Assembly: GCF_001597745.1 (NCBI RefSeq) | Contig: NZ_LUHJ01000061.1 | Location: forward strand, 205,997 to 269,996 | Direction of reading: 5' to 3' | DNA length: 64,000 nucleotides | DNA from: Anabaena sp. 4-3 | GTDB lineage: Bacteria > Cyanobacteriota > Cyanobacteriia > Cyanobacteriales > Nostocaceae | Shown: piece by piece, positions 7,111 through 16,686 of the stretch | Layout of the letters: each line of letters starts with the position of its first letter | How positions within the stretch are numbered: position 1 is the stretch's first letter | Position numbers and translations under genes: made by a program | The notes under the pieces: model-generated | Seen by the model: the letters and a program-made list of their open reading frames with translations, nothing else | Databases searched by the model: none | Told to the model about the DNA's origin: nothing

Positions 7111-8097
7111 ATGTATATGCAAGCTAGTCAGGAATTATATCTACCAAAGATGGGTTGTGGAACTTGGGCTTGGGGAAACCAATTGCTTTGGGGATATAAA
7201 GAAAGCATGGACGAGGAATTACAAGGAGTGTTTAACCTGTGTGTGAGTAATGGTGTGACTCTCTTTGATACAGGTGATTCTTACGGAACTGGACGCTTGC
7301 AAGGACGTAGTGAGATATTGCTAGGACGATTTGCCAGGGAGTATCAAGGGGTAAACCGTGAGCATATTTGCATTGCCACTAAGTTGGCTGCTTACCCTTG
7401 GCGATGGACACGTAAATCAATGATAAAAGCTTGCACAGCTTCGGCGCAACGCTTGGGTAGAAATGTTGATTTAGTACAGATGCACTGGTCTACAGCAAAT
7501 TATGCACCTTGGCAAGAAGAAGGACTTTTAGATGGTTTAGCTGACTTGTATGAACAAGGTTTAGTCAAGGGTGTGGGACTATCTAATTATGGAACGAAAA
7601 GATTACAACGTGTATATCAAAAGTTTGCTAGCCGGGGAGTACCGATTAAGACGTTGCAAGTGCAATACTCGCTGTTGTCTACATATCCTGTTACCCAGTT
7701 AGGACTAAAACAAGTGTGTGATGAATTAGGTATACAATTAATTGCTTATAGTCCGTTAGCGTTGGGGATATTAACCGGAAAATACACTGAGAAAGGACAA
7801 TTACCCAAAGGTATTAGAGGTTTATTGTTTAGACAGTTATTGCCGGGGGCGCGATCGCTTTTAGAATGTTTGCGAGCCGTGGCAGAATCTAGAAATAAAA
7901 CTATGTCTCAAGTCGCAATTAACTGGTGTATCTGTAAAGGAACAATTCCCATTCCTGGGGCGAAATCTTTAACCCAAGCGCAAGATAATCTTGGCGCGTT
8001 GGGTTGGCAATTAGACGCTGGTGAAATTGCCGAGTTAGATCAAGCTGCTGCGAATACAGATAAAAAAATGGTGCAGAATATTTTTCAAACTAATTAG
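7111..8097 (+). CDS. Aldo/keto reductase
   Basis: The 328-residue product is a full-length NADPH-dependent aldo/keto reductase. The catalytic tetrad is visible: Asp and Tyr in FDTGDSYGTG, Lys in CIATKLAAYP and His in VQMHWSTA. The C-terminal cofactor segment IPIPGAKSLTQAQDN is also present. The substrate cannot be told from sequence; the GRSEILLGRF and SNYGTKRL features are common in plant/cyanobacterial members that include pyridoxal reductase-like enzymes. The start is the ATG at 7111 (a second ATG at 7117 is possible); no strong Shine-Dalgarno is seen. It is a single gene with repeats on both sides. Confidence 0.9.
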   Translation: MYMQASQELYLPKMGCGTWAWGNQLLWGYKESMDEELQGVFNLCVSNGVTLFDTGDSYGTGRLQGRSEILLGRFAREYQGVNREHICIATKLAAYPWRWTRKSMIKACTASAQRLGRNVDLVQMHWSTANYAPWQEEGLLDGLADLYEQGLVKGVGLSNYGTKRLQRVYQKFASRGVPIKTLQVQYSLLSTYPVTQLGLKQVCDELGIQLIAYSPLALGILTGKYTEKGQLPKGIRGLLFRQLLPGARSLLECLRAVAESRNKTMSQVAINWCICKGTIPIPGAKSLTQAQDNLGALGWQLDAGEIAELDQAAANTDKKMVQNIFQTN

Positions 8098-8701
8098 TCA
8101 TTGGTTATTGGTCATTAGTTTCTCTTTTCTGCTCCCCGGCTGCCCTACTCCCCGTTTTTCTGGAATAAAACCCCCCTTGCTAGGTAATTAAACATGGGGG
8201 GAATTGGAGCTAAAGCCCGGTTGGGCAATCGGGCTATTAATTATTTAGTGTTTATGCTCTCTAATTTAATTCCTCCTAAAGATAGAGCCAAACAACTTCT
8301 TAATATTTTCTTAATTATTTGCTGATTAAAAAAAATCTCCCGCTACAATTTAGTAACGGGAAGAGATAAAGTTCAAGTTCGTCAGGTGATCGGAATAGTT
8401 ATTTATTTAGTATTTATTGTCTTTTGAGCAAGTCTGTCATGAGATAGATAAATAATCATCTTATGCGTTGAAAAATGTATACTTTAACACTGTATTCTCA
8501 AGAAAAGCTCAAATTTAGGAGCTAGAAACTAGCAAATTCATACTTTTAATGTTTTTTGTATATAAGTTGTCTATATTTTTATTTTAAAAAAGCAAAATAA
8601 ATCATTCTAAAGATACATTATTGTTGATCAGGACAAATGCACTAATAAAAAGCTTAATTACTCAGTTTGTTTAGGTGAATGATGAAAAAATATGGCAATA
8701 A
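8098..8701. other. Intergenic region between convergent genes, 604 bp
   Basis: A short TTGGTCATTAG-type repeat follows the reductase stop. Two hairpins come next: CCCCCC (8171-8176) with GGGGGG (8196-8201), and AGCCCG (8214-8219) with CGGGCT (8230-8235), neither followed by a T-run. A good minus-strand terminator lies at 8328-8366. The remaining 330 bp to 8701 are AT-rich without recognisable features. Confidence 0.5.
8328..8366 (-). terminator. Rho-independent terminator, minus strand
   Basis: Read on the minus strand, TCTTCCCGTTAC and GTAGCGGGAGA form an 11-bp stem (one G-T wobble) around a TAAATT loop, followed directly by eight T. It lies about 340 nt beyond the stop of the receiver-kinase gene, implying either a long 3' UTR or a separate small RNA ending here. 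Confidence 0.65.
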
Positions 8702-10381
8702 CTATCTAGATAAATTTTCAGGTAATTGCACTGTAAATGTTGTCAAACCATAAGCACTTGTCACTGTAATTGTTCCTTGCAGATATTCTACGAGTTTCTT
8801 GACTAATGCCAAGCCTAAACCAGTACCGCTAGTTTGCAGAAATTCATTTTGATTTATCTGGTAAGATGAGTCAAAAATTGACGATTTATCTGGGGCTGGG
8901 TTTTGAGAAAATTGATAAAATGGTTCAAAGATTCGAGATTGTTGGGTGGTGGGGATTTCGACATCAGAGTTGTTAATTCTAATTTCAAAATAGGGAACTT
9001 GTAAAACTGGGGATATACTAGATTGAGCATCCTGAACTTTGGAAAGTTTTGGGTTGTTGTTGAGGTGAACAGTGACTGTAATTCGCCCTAGAGGTGGAGT
9101 ATACTTACAAGCGTTAGTCAGTAACTCTGAGACAATCCGATTGAGAAGATGTAAGTCAGAAAATAGAGGCGGTAAGTCAGGCGCAATACTCAATTCTAAA
9201 ATTTGTTTTTGAGTTTGGGCAATGGGTTGAAAACTGGCTACCAAATGGGTTAGCCATTTTTGCAGTTGAATTGCAGTTAATTCTAGGGGATAAGCATCTG
9301 CGTCAATGATTCGCATAATCAGCAAATCATCTACTAAATTTAATTCGCGTTCACATTCATGTTGAATGATATTTAAATAATGGGATGTAGATGTAAAAGC
9401 TTCAGGTGCATAGGCTTGAAAAATCTTCTGTTGATTCAGAACATTTTTGAGCATACTGATAGCTAATTTAATGTTTGATAATGGCGTTCGCATTTCATGA
9501 GAGGTTGCTGCTAAGAAATCTTCTTTGAGTTGATTGATTTTTTGCAGTTCTATTACTTGTATTTCTAATTGACGGGAATGCTCATTTGCTAGGTTGCTCT
9601 CTTGTGTGAGTCGTCGTTGGGTGTCATCCCGAAACACCATCACCGCGCCTGTAATTACACCAGTGTTATCTCGCAGAGGGGTAGCACTATCGGCTACGGG
9701 AATCATGATCCCATCTTTGTGAATTAGCAGGGTGCGATCGCCTAAATAAATTGTATGTCCTTGTTCAATAGCCGACAGCATGGGATTCTCTACAGGATAT
9801 AGAGTTTGTTCATCAATCAGTTGTAAAATCTCGGTTAAACTTTTGTCTTTAGCTTCATCTAGTCGCCACCCGGTAATTTCTTCCGCTATCTGATTCATGT
9901 ACTTGATTTGTAATTGCGAATCAACTACCATCACCCCATCCCCCATTCCTCGCAATACAGAACTCAAAAATTGTTCGCGTTCATAGCGATTAAGTGCTGT
10001 TTGAATCGCTACATAAAGTTCTTGTTCGCGCACGGGTTTAAGGATGTAACCAAAGGGAAATGTTAATGTGGCTCTTTCGACAGTGCTTTTGTCAGAATGT
10101 CCAGTAACGTAGATGATAGGAATTTGTAGATGATTCCAGATGTACTCGGCGGCTTGGATACCGTCCATTTCACTGCGGAGTCGAATATCCATTAAAATCA
10201 AATTGGGATGCAACTGTGTTGCTTTCTCAATGGCAGTTTCGGCAGTATCAGCAAGATCGACAACGGTATAGCCTAAAGATTCTAAACTTTCTTGTAAGTT
10301 GATGGCTAAAATATATTCATCTTCCACCACCAGAACCTTAATTGTTTTTGTGTTTTGGGTGTTTGAGGAGACGCTAATCAT
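8702..10381 (-). CDS. Hybrid response regulator-PAS-histidine kinase
   Basis: Domain order in 559 residues: a CheY-like receiver (about 14-130; acidic pocket EDE at 20-22, phospho-acceptor Asp65 in LILMDIRL, Thr93 and Lys115), a PAS domain (about 135-260), a HisKA dimerisation domain with His295 in TSHEMRTPL, and a HATPase_c domain ending with the GTGLGLALVKKLVEYL motif. It would receive a phosphoryl group on its receiver and change its own kinase output. No membrane segment is present. It starts 2 bp after the stop of the large PAS kinase upstream, so the two genes are surely co-transcribed and probably act in one relay. The output regulator is not in the window. Confidence 0.9.
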   Translation of the reverse strand: MISVSSNTQNTKTIKVLVVEDEYILAINLQESLESLGYTVVDLADTAETAIEKATQLHPNLILMDIRLRSEMDGIQAAEYIWNHLQIPIIYVTGHSDKSTVERATLTFPFGYILKPVREQELYVAIQTALNRYEREQFLSSVLRGMGDGVMVVDSQLQIKYMNQIAEEITGWRLDEAKDKSLTEILQLIDEQTLYPVENPMLSAIEQGHTIYLGDRTLLIHKDGIMIPVADSATPLRDNTGVITGAVMVFRDDTQRRLTQESNLANEHSRQLEIQVIELQKINQLKEDFLAATSHEMRTPLSNIKLAISMLKNVLNQQKIFQAYAPEAFTSTSHYLNIIQHECERELNLVDDLLIMRIIDADAYPLELTAIQLQKWLTHLVASFQPIAQTQKQILELSIAPDLPPLFSDLHLLNRIVSELLTNACKYTPPLGRITVTVHLNNNPKLSKVQDAQSSISPVLQVPYFEIRINNSDVEIPTTQQSRIFEPFYQFSQNPAPDKSSIFDSSYQINQNEFLQTSGTGLGLALVKKLVEYLQGTITVTSAYGLTTFTVQLPENLSR

Positions 10382-10383
10382 GT

Positions 10384-13300
10384 TTACACCTTGCTGGTTG
10401 TAAAAGTAATTTTAAATTCTGTGCCTTGCTGGCTGTTAATCTCAAGATTACCGCGCAATTGTTTAACTAAACCTTGGATAAGAGTCATACCCAGAGTTTT
10501 GCTTTTTTTGCTATCAAATTCCGCAGGTAATCCCACGCCGTTATCGCGGACAATGAGAATCAAAGTGTGATTATCTTCTAGCCATAACCTGACTTGAATC
10601 TCGCCTAAACGATGAATAGGAAAGGCGTATTTTAAAGCATTAGAGACTAATTCGTTAATAATCAAGCCGCAAGGAATAGCGGTTTCAATGTCTAAGCTGA
10701 TATCTTCAACTTGAATATTCAATTGAATATCGTTAGAACTGACGTTATAAGAATCAAATAAATGAGTTGTTAAATCTGGGATATATTGAGCAAAATCAAT
10801 GTTAGCCAAGTCATCAGAACGGTAAAGTTTCTCATGTACTAAAGCAATAGAAGCAATGCGGTTTTGACTATCGCGCAGAATGGCGGTAGCTTGAGATTCT
10901 TGAGTGCGTCTGCTTTGCATTTGTAAGAGACTGCTGACAATTCCCAGGTTGTTTTTAACTCGATGGTGAATTTCTTTGAGTAATACCTCTTTCTCTCTTA
11001 AAGATGCTTTGATTTTCTCCTCCGCTTGCTTGTGTTCAGTAATATCCTGTTGGACGGTAACAAAAACTTTACCATATTCAGGATGTGCAAATACTGACGT
11101 AGTGGCACTACACCAAAACGGAGTACCATCTTTTTTGACATTGTGGACTTCGTAAGTAGTTTCACCGTATTGTATAACAGCAGATGCGATCGCTTCATGA
11201 ACTTCTCTAGCTGTCATCCGCCCATCTTCGTAGTTGATGATAGACGCGTGTTGATCAATTAATTCCCCTGCCTCATAGCCAAACATTTGGTCAAATTTAG
11301 GGTTAGTATAGACAATCACACAATCATCGGCTCTAACTAAGCAAATGCCCTCAGCCATGTTCCGGGTAATCACAGCTTGTAGTTCTAACATCTGTTCAGA
11401 ACGTTTGCGATCGCTAATGTTGATACTATTACCGACTATCCGGTAAACGCGTGAGTGTTGATCCCGTAGGGGAGTCAAGCTAGTAATCCACCAAGTTAGT
11501 TCACCCTGAAATGGTAAACACTCCTCATAGGTGATGCTTTCGCCAGCATCTATACAATCTTGATAATGTTGGCGTACCAGTTGGGCTGTTGCTGGGGGTA
11601 GAATCTGTTCTGGGGTTTTCCCTTGCAAATCACTAGAACATAAACCCGTCAGCGTTTCGTGAGTCCAATTCAAACCCGCGTAGCGAAAATCATTATCCTG
11701 AACATTAACTACAAAAATCGCCTGTTCGACGTTATCGTAGATACTGCGTAAAAAAGCTTCTTTTTCTTGCAGTGCTTGTTCTGCTTGTTTGCGTTCGCTG
11801 ATATCCGTAACTCTGACAAGATACATTTCTTTCCCAGCCGCAGAGATGCGTTTGGTTGCTAAATTTCCCCAGAAACAATTCCCCTGCTTGCTGATATATT
11901 CAATTTCTTGACTCCAAAATTCATGCTGATCGGTTGCAGTCATACAAGCTGCTAATTCTTCTGGAGACAAGGGTTGTTTCTGCAAAGTATGACCTGCTGT
12001 GCCAATCAGTTGAGCTTTGCTAGCAGCTTCAAATAATTTTACTGCTTGTTGATTACAGTCCGTAATCAATAATGTTTCTGGGTCTACTAAAAACAGCGCA
12101 TCAGCAGATTCGTTAAAGATGGCTTCTCGCAAGTCACGGCTGTGGATAATTTCTAACTCGGCTTGTTTGCGTTCTGTAATATCTATAATAGCTCCAAATA
12201 GCTTTGGTGCTGGGTTTTTCGGCTCATAAATAACTTCTCCCCTAGATTCCACATAACGTACTGCACCATCAGGGCGGATAATGCGGTATTCTAAGTAAAA
12301 TGGGGTATTGTGTGCGATTGTCTGGATAAACTGATTCTGGACTGTAGCGCAGTCTTCTGGGTGAACCAGTTGTAAAAATTCCGCGTGGCTCGGTTCTGGT
12401 TGCTGGGGGTTGAGTCCAAAAATATGAAAGGTTTCCGTTGACCAATGACGTTGTTGAGTATGGAAGTCCCATTCCCAACTACCGACATGGGCAATTTTTT
12501 GAGTAGTGGCTAACCTGGCTTGACTGTAGCGGAGTTTTTCTTGAGCGCGTTGGCGATCGCTAATATCTCTGACAATATGGGAAGCTCCGATTTGTTTACC
12601 ATTGGCATCTTGAATGATGCTGTAGTTGATTTCATAGAAATGGCGTTCATTGGGATTGCCGAACTCTCTAATCACAGTGAATTGTTCTCCAGCCAACGCC
12701 CGCGCCCAAGTCTCGACGTTTTTAGCTTGTTCTTGGGGTAGATGCGCCAGTGCTTCTACTATGCTCATACCGAGTTGGATGTGACGACCAAAAATTTTGA
12801 GAAATTCGGCGGCGTAAGCTTTGTTAAAGGCAATAAATTTAAAATCTAAATCTAAGGCGGCGATTAAATCTGTGGAACCATTAATTAAGTTATTGAGCAG
12901 AGTTGCCATCTGCTGGCGATCGCGTAGTGCTGTTTTCTGTGCTGTAATATCTTTCGCCAGTACAAATTTAGCTGGTTTACCTGCCCAAGTGAGACTATGG
13001 GAGTTAATTTCTACATTAATGATAGTACCGTCGCGTTTCCAGTGTTTTGCTTCACAGACAAACATCGACGGTGAACAACTTTGAAATGTTGATAAAGTCG
13101 TATGTAAGTAGGAAATTTCTTCAGGAGGGCGAATATCTGCCAGTGTCATTGACAGAAATTCTGACTCAGAGTAACCATATTTGTGAATTGCAGCCTGATT
13201 AACTGCTAGAAACCTCAAAGTTTCTAAGTCAAAAATCCACATAGGATTGGGGTTAGCTTCAAACAGCAATCGATATTGAGTTTCTGATTGCAACAGTTCC

Positions 13301-14235
13301 ATTTCTACACGTTTGCGTTCAGTAATATCTCCCAAAGAACCAACCAAACGGATGGGATTTCCTTGTTCATCCCAAACTGCTTTAGCACGGGAGCGAAACC
13401 AGCCATAGCTACTGTCTTTACGCCGGAGGCGATACTCAATACTATAACTGTGGGTTTGTCGTTGCAAATAAGCCGCTTGAGCAGTTATTACTCGTTCATA
13501 ATCATCAGGATGAATGCGTTTGCTCCATTCATCATCCCAGTTGCTCAGTTCGTGCCGTCGATATCCCAACATCTCAAACCAACGGTCTGAACGGAAGGTA
13601 ATATTAGTTGTGATATCCCAATCCCAAATGGCTTCATCTGTGCCGGCAATAGCTAATTGCCAACGTTCTTCACTGTGGCGGAGGGCTGCTTCTGTTTGTT
13701 TGTGTTTGGTGATATCAATACTAATTCCGGTGACAATCCAACAGTTGTCTTCAGAATGATAGCGGGATGTATAGGTTGTAGAAATCCAACGCAGAGAACC
13801 ATCTTTGTGATAAAACCGAACTTCCACATTGGTAGTGCGTTCAGCCAGGAAATCTGCGAACAGGGGAATAATCACTGTTTTTTTATCTTCGGGATGCACT
13901 CGTGACATCCATAAGTATTTATCTGCCAAGATTTCCTGTGATGTATAGCCAAAGATGGTTTCACAGGCGGGTGATTGGTATTCATATTCCCAATCGTAAT
14001 TGGGAAATACCCGAAAACTAAACAGCCAAGTTGCGATCGCACTATTGATAATGTCTTGTAATCGAGTTTCTGAGGCGCGATAGTCTGCTGCTGTTGCTGA
14101 CAACAAATCAATTAATTGCTGTCGCTGCCTAATTTCTTGTTTTAATTCTGCGGTTTGAGTGGCGATGATTTGCCGCAGATTGGTAATCTCTTGATATAGT
14201 TCTTCCGGGTTTAAGTTTTGTCTCGCATTATCCAT
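10384..14235 (-). CDS. Large multi-PAS sensor histidine kinase (HisKA_2 type)
   Basis: The 1283-residue soluble sensor has an N-terminal coiled-coil-like stretch (about 10-55), then eight successive PAS/PAC units, judged from repeated WxSRVHPED-like and ITERKxAE/DISERKQAE ends, and a C-terminal kinase. The dimerisation motif LLKEIHHRVKNNL (His near 1085) is HisKA_2/HWE-like, and the ATP-binding part shows NELVSNALKYAF and DNGVGLP. No transmembrane segment or GAF/phytochrome domain is seen, so the signal is probably intracellular (redox, oxygen, light or small ligand). The PAS units differ from each other, which argues against a single ligand. It is the first gene of a two-gene operon with the receiver-kinase. 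Confidence 0.9.
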   Translation of the reverse strand: MDNARQNLNPEELYQEITNLRQIIATQTAELKQEIRQRQQLIDLLSATAADYRASETRLQDIINSAIATWLFSFRVFPNYDWEYEYQSPACETIFGYTSQEILADKYLWMSRVHPEDKKTVIIPLFADFLAERTTNVEVRFYHKDGSLRWISTTYTSRYHSEDNCWIVTGISIDITKHKQTEAALRHSEERWQLAIAGTDEAIWDWDITTNITFRSDRWFEMLGYRRHELSNWDDEWSKRIHPDDYERVITAQAAYLQRQTHSYSIEYRLRRKDSSYGWFRSRAKAVWDEQGNPIRLVGSLGDITERKRVEMELLQSETQYRLLFEANPNPMWIFDLETLRFLAVNQAAIHKYGYSESEFLSMTLADIRPPEEISYLHTTLSTFQSCSPSMFVCEAKHWKRDGTIINVEINSHSLTWAGKPAKFVLAKDITAQKTALRDRQQMATLLNNLINGSTDLIAALDLDFKFIAFNKAYAAEFLKIFGRHIQLGMSIVEALAHLPQEQAKNVETWARALAGEQFTVIREFGNPNERHFYEINYSIIQDANGKQIGASHIVRDISDRQRAQEKLRYSQARLATTQKIAHVGSWEWDFHTQQRHWSTETFHIFGLNPQQPEPSHAEFLQLVHPEDCATVQNQFIQTIAHNTPFYLEYRIIRPDGAVRYVESRGEVIYEPKNPAPKLFGAIIDITERKQAELEIIHSRDLREAIFNESADALFLVDPETLLITDCNQQAVKLFEAASKAQLIGTAGHTLQKQPLSPEELAACMTATDQHEFWSQEIEYISKQGNCFWGNLATKRISAAGKEMYLVRVTDISERKQAEQALQEKEAFLRSIYDNVEQAIFVVNVQDNDFRYAGLNWTHETLTGLCSSDLQGKTPEQILPPATAQLVRQHYQDCIDAGESITYEECLPFQGELTWWITSLTPLRDQHSRVYRIVGNSINISDRKRSEQMLELQAVITRNMAEGICLVRADDCVIVYTNPKFDQMFGYEAGELIDQHASIINYEDGRMTAREVHEAIASAVIQYGETTYEVHNVKKDGTPFWCSATTSVFAHPEYGKVFVTVQQDITEHKQAEEKIKASLREKEVLLKEIHHRVKNNLGIVSSLLQMQSRRTQESQATAILRDSQNRIASIALVHEKLYRSDDLANIDFAQYIPDLTTHLFDSYNVSSNDIQLNIQVEDISLDIETAIPCGLIINELVSNALKYAFPIHRLGEIQVRLWLEDNHTLILIVRDNGVGLPAEFDSKKSKTLGMTLIQGLVKQLRGNLEINSQQGTEFKITFTTSKV

Positions 14236-14364
14236 CTGTGTATTAATTTAACTAGCTGCTGTCAATCATAATGCCCTGTTAAAATGAATTTTTGTTTGTA
14301 GTCAAAAAAAGCCCCTGAAAAAATACCTCCTTGCACAAATCCCCTAATTTTAATGATGGAGATT

Positions 14365-14400
14365 TCCCTGTTCCCTATTCCCTGTTCCCTGTTCCCTACC
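14365..14400 (+). repeat. Heptamer tandem repeat TTCCCTG/TTCCCTA
   Basis: About five copies between the sensor kinase promoter side and the peptidase gene; the same family as 6981-7029. Confidence 0.9.
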
Positions 14401-14416
14401 CCAACAGAATTGTAGA

Positions 14417-14474
14417 GTGGGCAATGCACACAACGCCAAAATCAGGATTGCAGCGAACTGTCAGTATTGCCCAC
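14417..14474. repeat. Palindromic repeat, GTGGGCAAT arms
   Basis: GTGGGCAAT (14417-14425) and ATTGCCCAC (14466-14474) form an inverted pair around 40 bp just downstream of the prolyl oligopeptidase stop. A close relative with GTGGGCATTGC arms lies at 36161-36218. Confidence 0.65.
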
Positions 14475-14485
14475 CACAATATGCC

Positions 14486-16546
14486 CTAAACAGCAAAATC
14501 GAGAGTTTTGACTAAAAATGCCCACTTGTCTGCGGCTTCTTCAATCATTTTAGCTGTAGGTTTACCAGCACCATGTCCGGCTTTAGTTTCAATTCTAATT
14601 AAGACTGGTGCATCACCAGCATGAGCAGCTTGCAAAGTGGCGGCAAATTTGAAACTATGGGCAGGAACAACGCGATCGTCATGATCTGCGGTAGTAATTA
14701 AAGTAGCTGGGTAAGCTGTACCTGGCTTGAGGTTATGCAGAGGTGAATAAGCGTAAAGTGTGGGGAAATCTTCCGGGTTATCTGGAGAACCATATTCAGA
14801 AGTCCAAGCCCAACCGATGGTAAACTTGTGAAATCGCAACATATCCATGACACCGACGGCTGGTAAAGCTGCGCCGAATAACTCAGGACGTTGAGTCATA
14901 CAAGCACCGACTAATAAACCGCCATTACTACCACCTGCGATCGCTAGTTTTGCAGATTTTGTATAATTATGCTCAATCAACCATTCAGCCGCCGCAATAA
15001 AATCATCAAACACATTCTGTTTTTTCTCCTTCATTCCGGCTTGATGCCATTCCTCACCATACTCACCACCACCCCGGATATTAGGCATAGCATAAACACC
15101 GCCCATCTCCAACCATACCAAAAGACTCACAGAAAAACTAGGAGTCAGCGAAGCCTTAAAACCACCATAAGCATAGAGATAAGTTGGATTATTCCCATCT
15201 AACTTTATCCCTTTTTTGTGAGTAATAAACATCGGTACTTTTGTACCATCTTTACTGTGATAAAAGACTTGTTTTGTCTCGTAATCATCAGAATTAAAAT
15301 CTACCTGTGGCTGTCTAAAAAGTTGACTTTCTCCCGTCACCATATTGTAACGGTAAATAGTTCCGGGTGTAGTGAAGCTAGTAAAACTATAAAAAGTTTC
15401 CGTATCATAACGCTTACCACCAAACCCACCCACAGAACCCAACCCAGGTAATTCTACATCCCGAATTAATGCGCCATGCAAATCAAAAATTTTGATTACT
15501 GAGTGAGCATCTTTTAAATAATCAGCCACAAACTGATTATTTAAAATATTCACCCCATCTAAAGTAGCTTCAGATTCAGGAATAATTTCCCGCCATGCTG
15601 ATTTCTCAGGGTGATTAATATCAATTGCAATCACTCTACCCCGTGGCGCATCTAAATCAGTCGAAAAGTAGAAAACGCCGTTATCATGCTCAATAAAACC
15701 ATAACTCGCTTCAAATTGATTAACTAATTCGACAACTTCAGCATTGGGATTAGTTAAATCTTTGTAAAAAACTAAATTGCGTGGGTCAGTGCCTAACCAA
15801 ACTGATATAATTAAATAATTGCCATCTTCTGTGACATTACCACCAAACCCCCATTCTTTTTGATCAGGACGATGATAAATCAGGATATCTTCAGATTGGG
15901 GTGTACCTAAACGGTGATAGTAAAGCTTTTGATAATAATTAACATCTTCCAATTTAGTTTGTGCATTGGGTTCATCATAACGACTGTAGAAAAAACCTTG
16001 ACTATCACTTGTCCAAGATGCACCAGAGAATTTAATCCATTGTAAATGATCAGATAAATCCTCACCAGACTCTACATCTCTGACTTTCCACTCTTGCCAA
16101 TCAGAACCAGAAGTAGATAAACCATAAGCTAATAACTTACCATTATCACTGACAGCCAAACCAGAAAGAGCAACAGTCCCATCTTCAGATAACTTATTAG
16201 GATCAAGTAAAACTCTAGGTTCACCATCCAGAGACTTCAAAGTATAAATAACACTTTGATTCTGCAACCCATCATTTTTGAAATAAAAATAATTGTCCCC
16301 CTCCTGAAAAGGAATACTATACTTTTCATAATCCCAGAGCTTAGTGAGACGCTGCTGAATTTTCTCCCTAACAGAAATCCCACCCAAATAATCAAAAGTA
16401 ACTTGATTCTGTGCCTCAATCCAAACTTGACTTTCATCCGAATCAGGATTTTCCAACCACCGATAAGGATCAGCAACTAAAGTACCGTGATAATTATCAA
16501 CCTGCTCACATTTACGACTGCTTGGATAAATCATCATAACTCCCAA
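14486..16546 (-). CDS. Prolyl oligopeptidase, family S9A
   Basis: The 686-residue product has the S9A layout: an N-terminal seven-bladed beta-propeller with the DPYRWLENPDSDE opening, then an alpha/beta hydrolase domain. The catalytic triad is visible: Ser540 in GGSNGGLLVG, Asp624 in ADHDDRVVP and His658 in KAGHGAGK. The enzyme cuts short proline-containing peptides and is normally cytosolic; no signal peptide is present. The length matches the family (about 680-710). The start could be the ATG at 16546 or one of two ATGs a few codons on (MGVMMIYP). It is on the same strand as the GH116 gene but 140 bp apart with a GC-rich repeat between them. Confidence 0.93.
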   Translation of the reverse strand: MGVMMIYPSSRKCEQVDNYHGTLVADPYRWLENPDSDESQVWIEAQNQVTFDYLGGISVREKIQQRLTKLWDYEKYSIPFQEGDNYFYFKNDGLQNQSVIYTLKSLDGEPRVLLDPNKLSEDGTVALSGLAVSDNGKLLAYGLSTSGSDWQEWKVRDVESGEDLSDHLQWIKFSGASWTSDSQGFFYSRYDEPNAQTKLEDVNYYQKLYYHRLGTPQSEDILIYHRPDQKEWGFGGNVTEDGNYLIISVWLGTDPRNLVFYKDLTNPNAEVVELVNQFEASYGFIEHDNGVFYFSTDLDAPRGRVIAIDINHPEKSAWREIIPESEATLDGVNILNNQFVADYLKDAHSVIKIFDLHGALIRDVELPGLGSVGGFGGKRYDTETFYSFTSFTTPGTIYRYNMVTGESQLFRQPQVDFNSDDYETKQVFYHSKDGTKVPMFITHKKGIKLDGNNPTYLYAYGGFKASLTPSFSVSLLVWLEMGGVYAMPNIRGGGEYGEEWHQAGMKEKKQNVFDDFIAAAEWLIEHNYTKSAKLAIAGGSNGGLLVGACMTQRPELFGAALPAVGVMDMLRFHKFTIGWAWTSEYGSPDNPEDFPTLYAYSPLHNLKPGTAYPATLITTADHDDRVVPAHSFKFAATLQAAHAGDAPVLIRIETKAGHGAGKPTAKMIEEAADKWAFLVKTLDFAV

Positions 16547-16589
16547 CTCAAACTACTAAAAACCCCAACCAAAAAACCCTCAAAAAAAA

Positions 16590-16680
16590 CTCCGCGTTCC
16601 TTTGCGTTTACCTCCGCGCGACGGCAGTCGCTACAAGTCGGCAAAGCCGCCCAACGCGCTGCCTCCCCTCCGCGTTTAAA
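16590..16680 (-). repeat. GC-rich intergenic repeat (CGCGGAGG family)
   Basis: CTCCGCG and TTTACCTCCGCG motifs here are the complement of the CGCGGAGGTAAACGCGGAGG motifs between flv3 and flv1 (38056-38102). The same kind of block often lies between Nostoc genes. Confidence 0.6.
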
Positions 16681-16686
16681 AACCTC

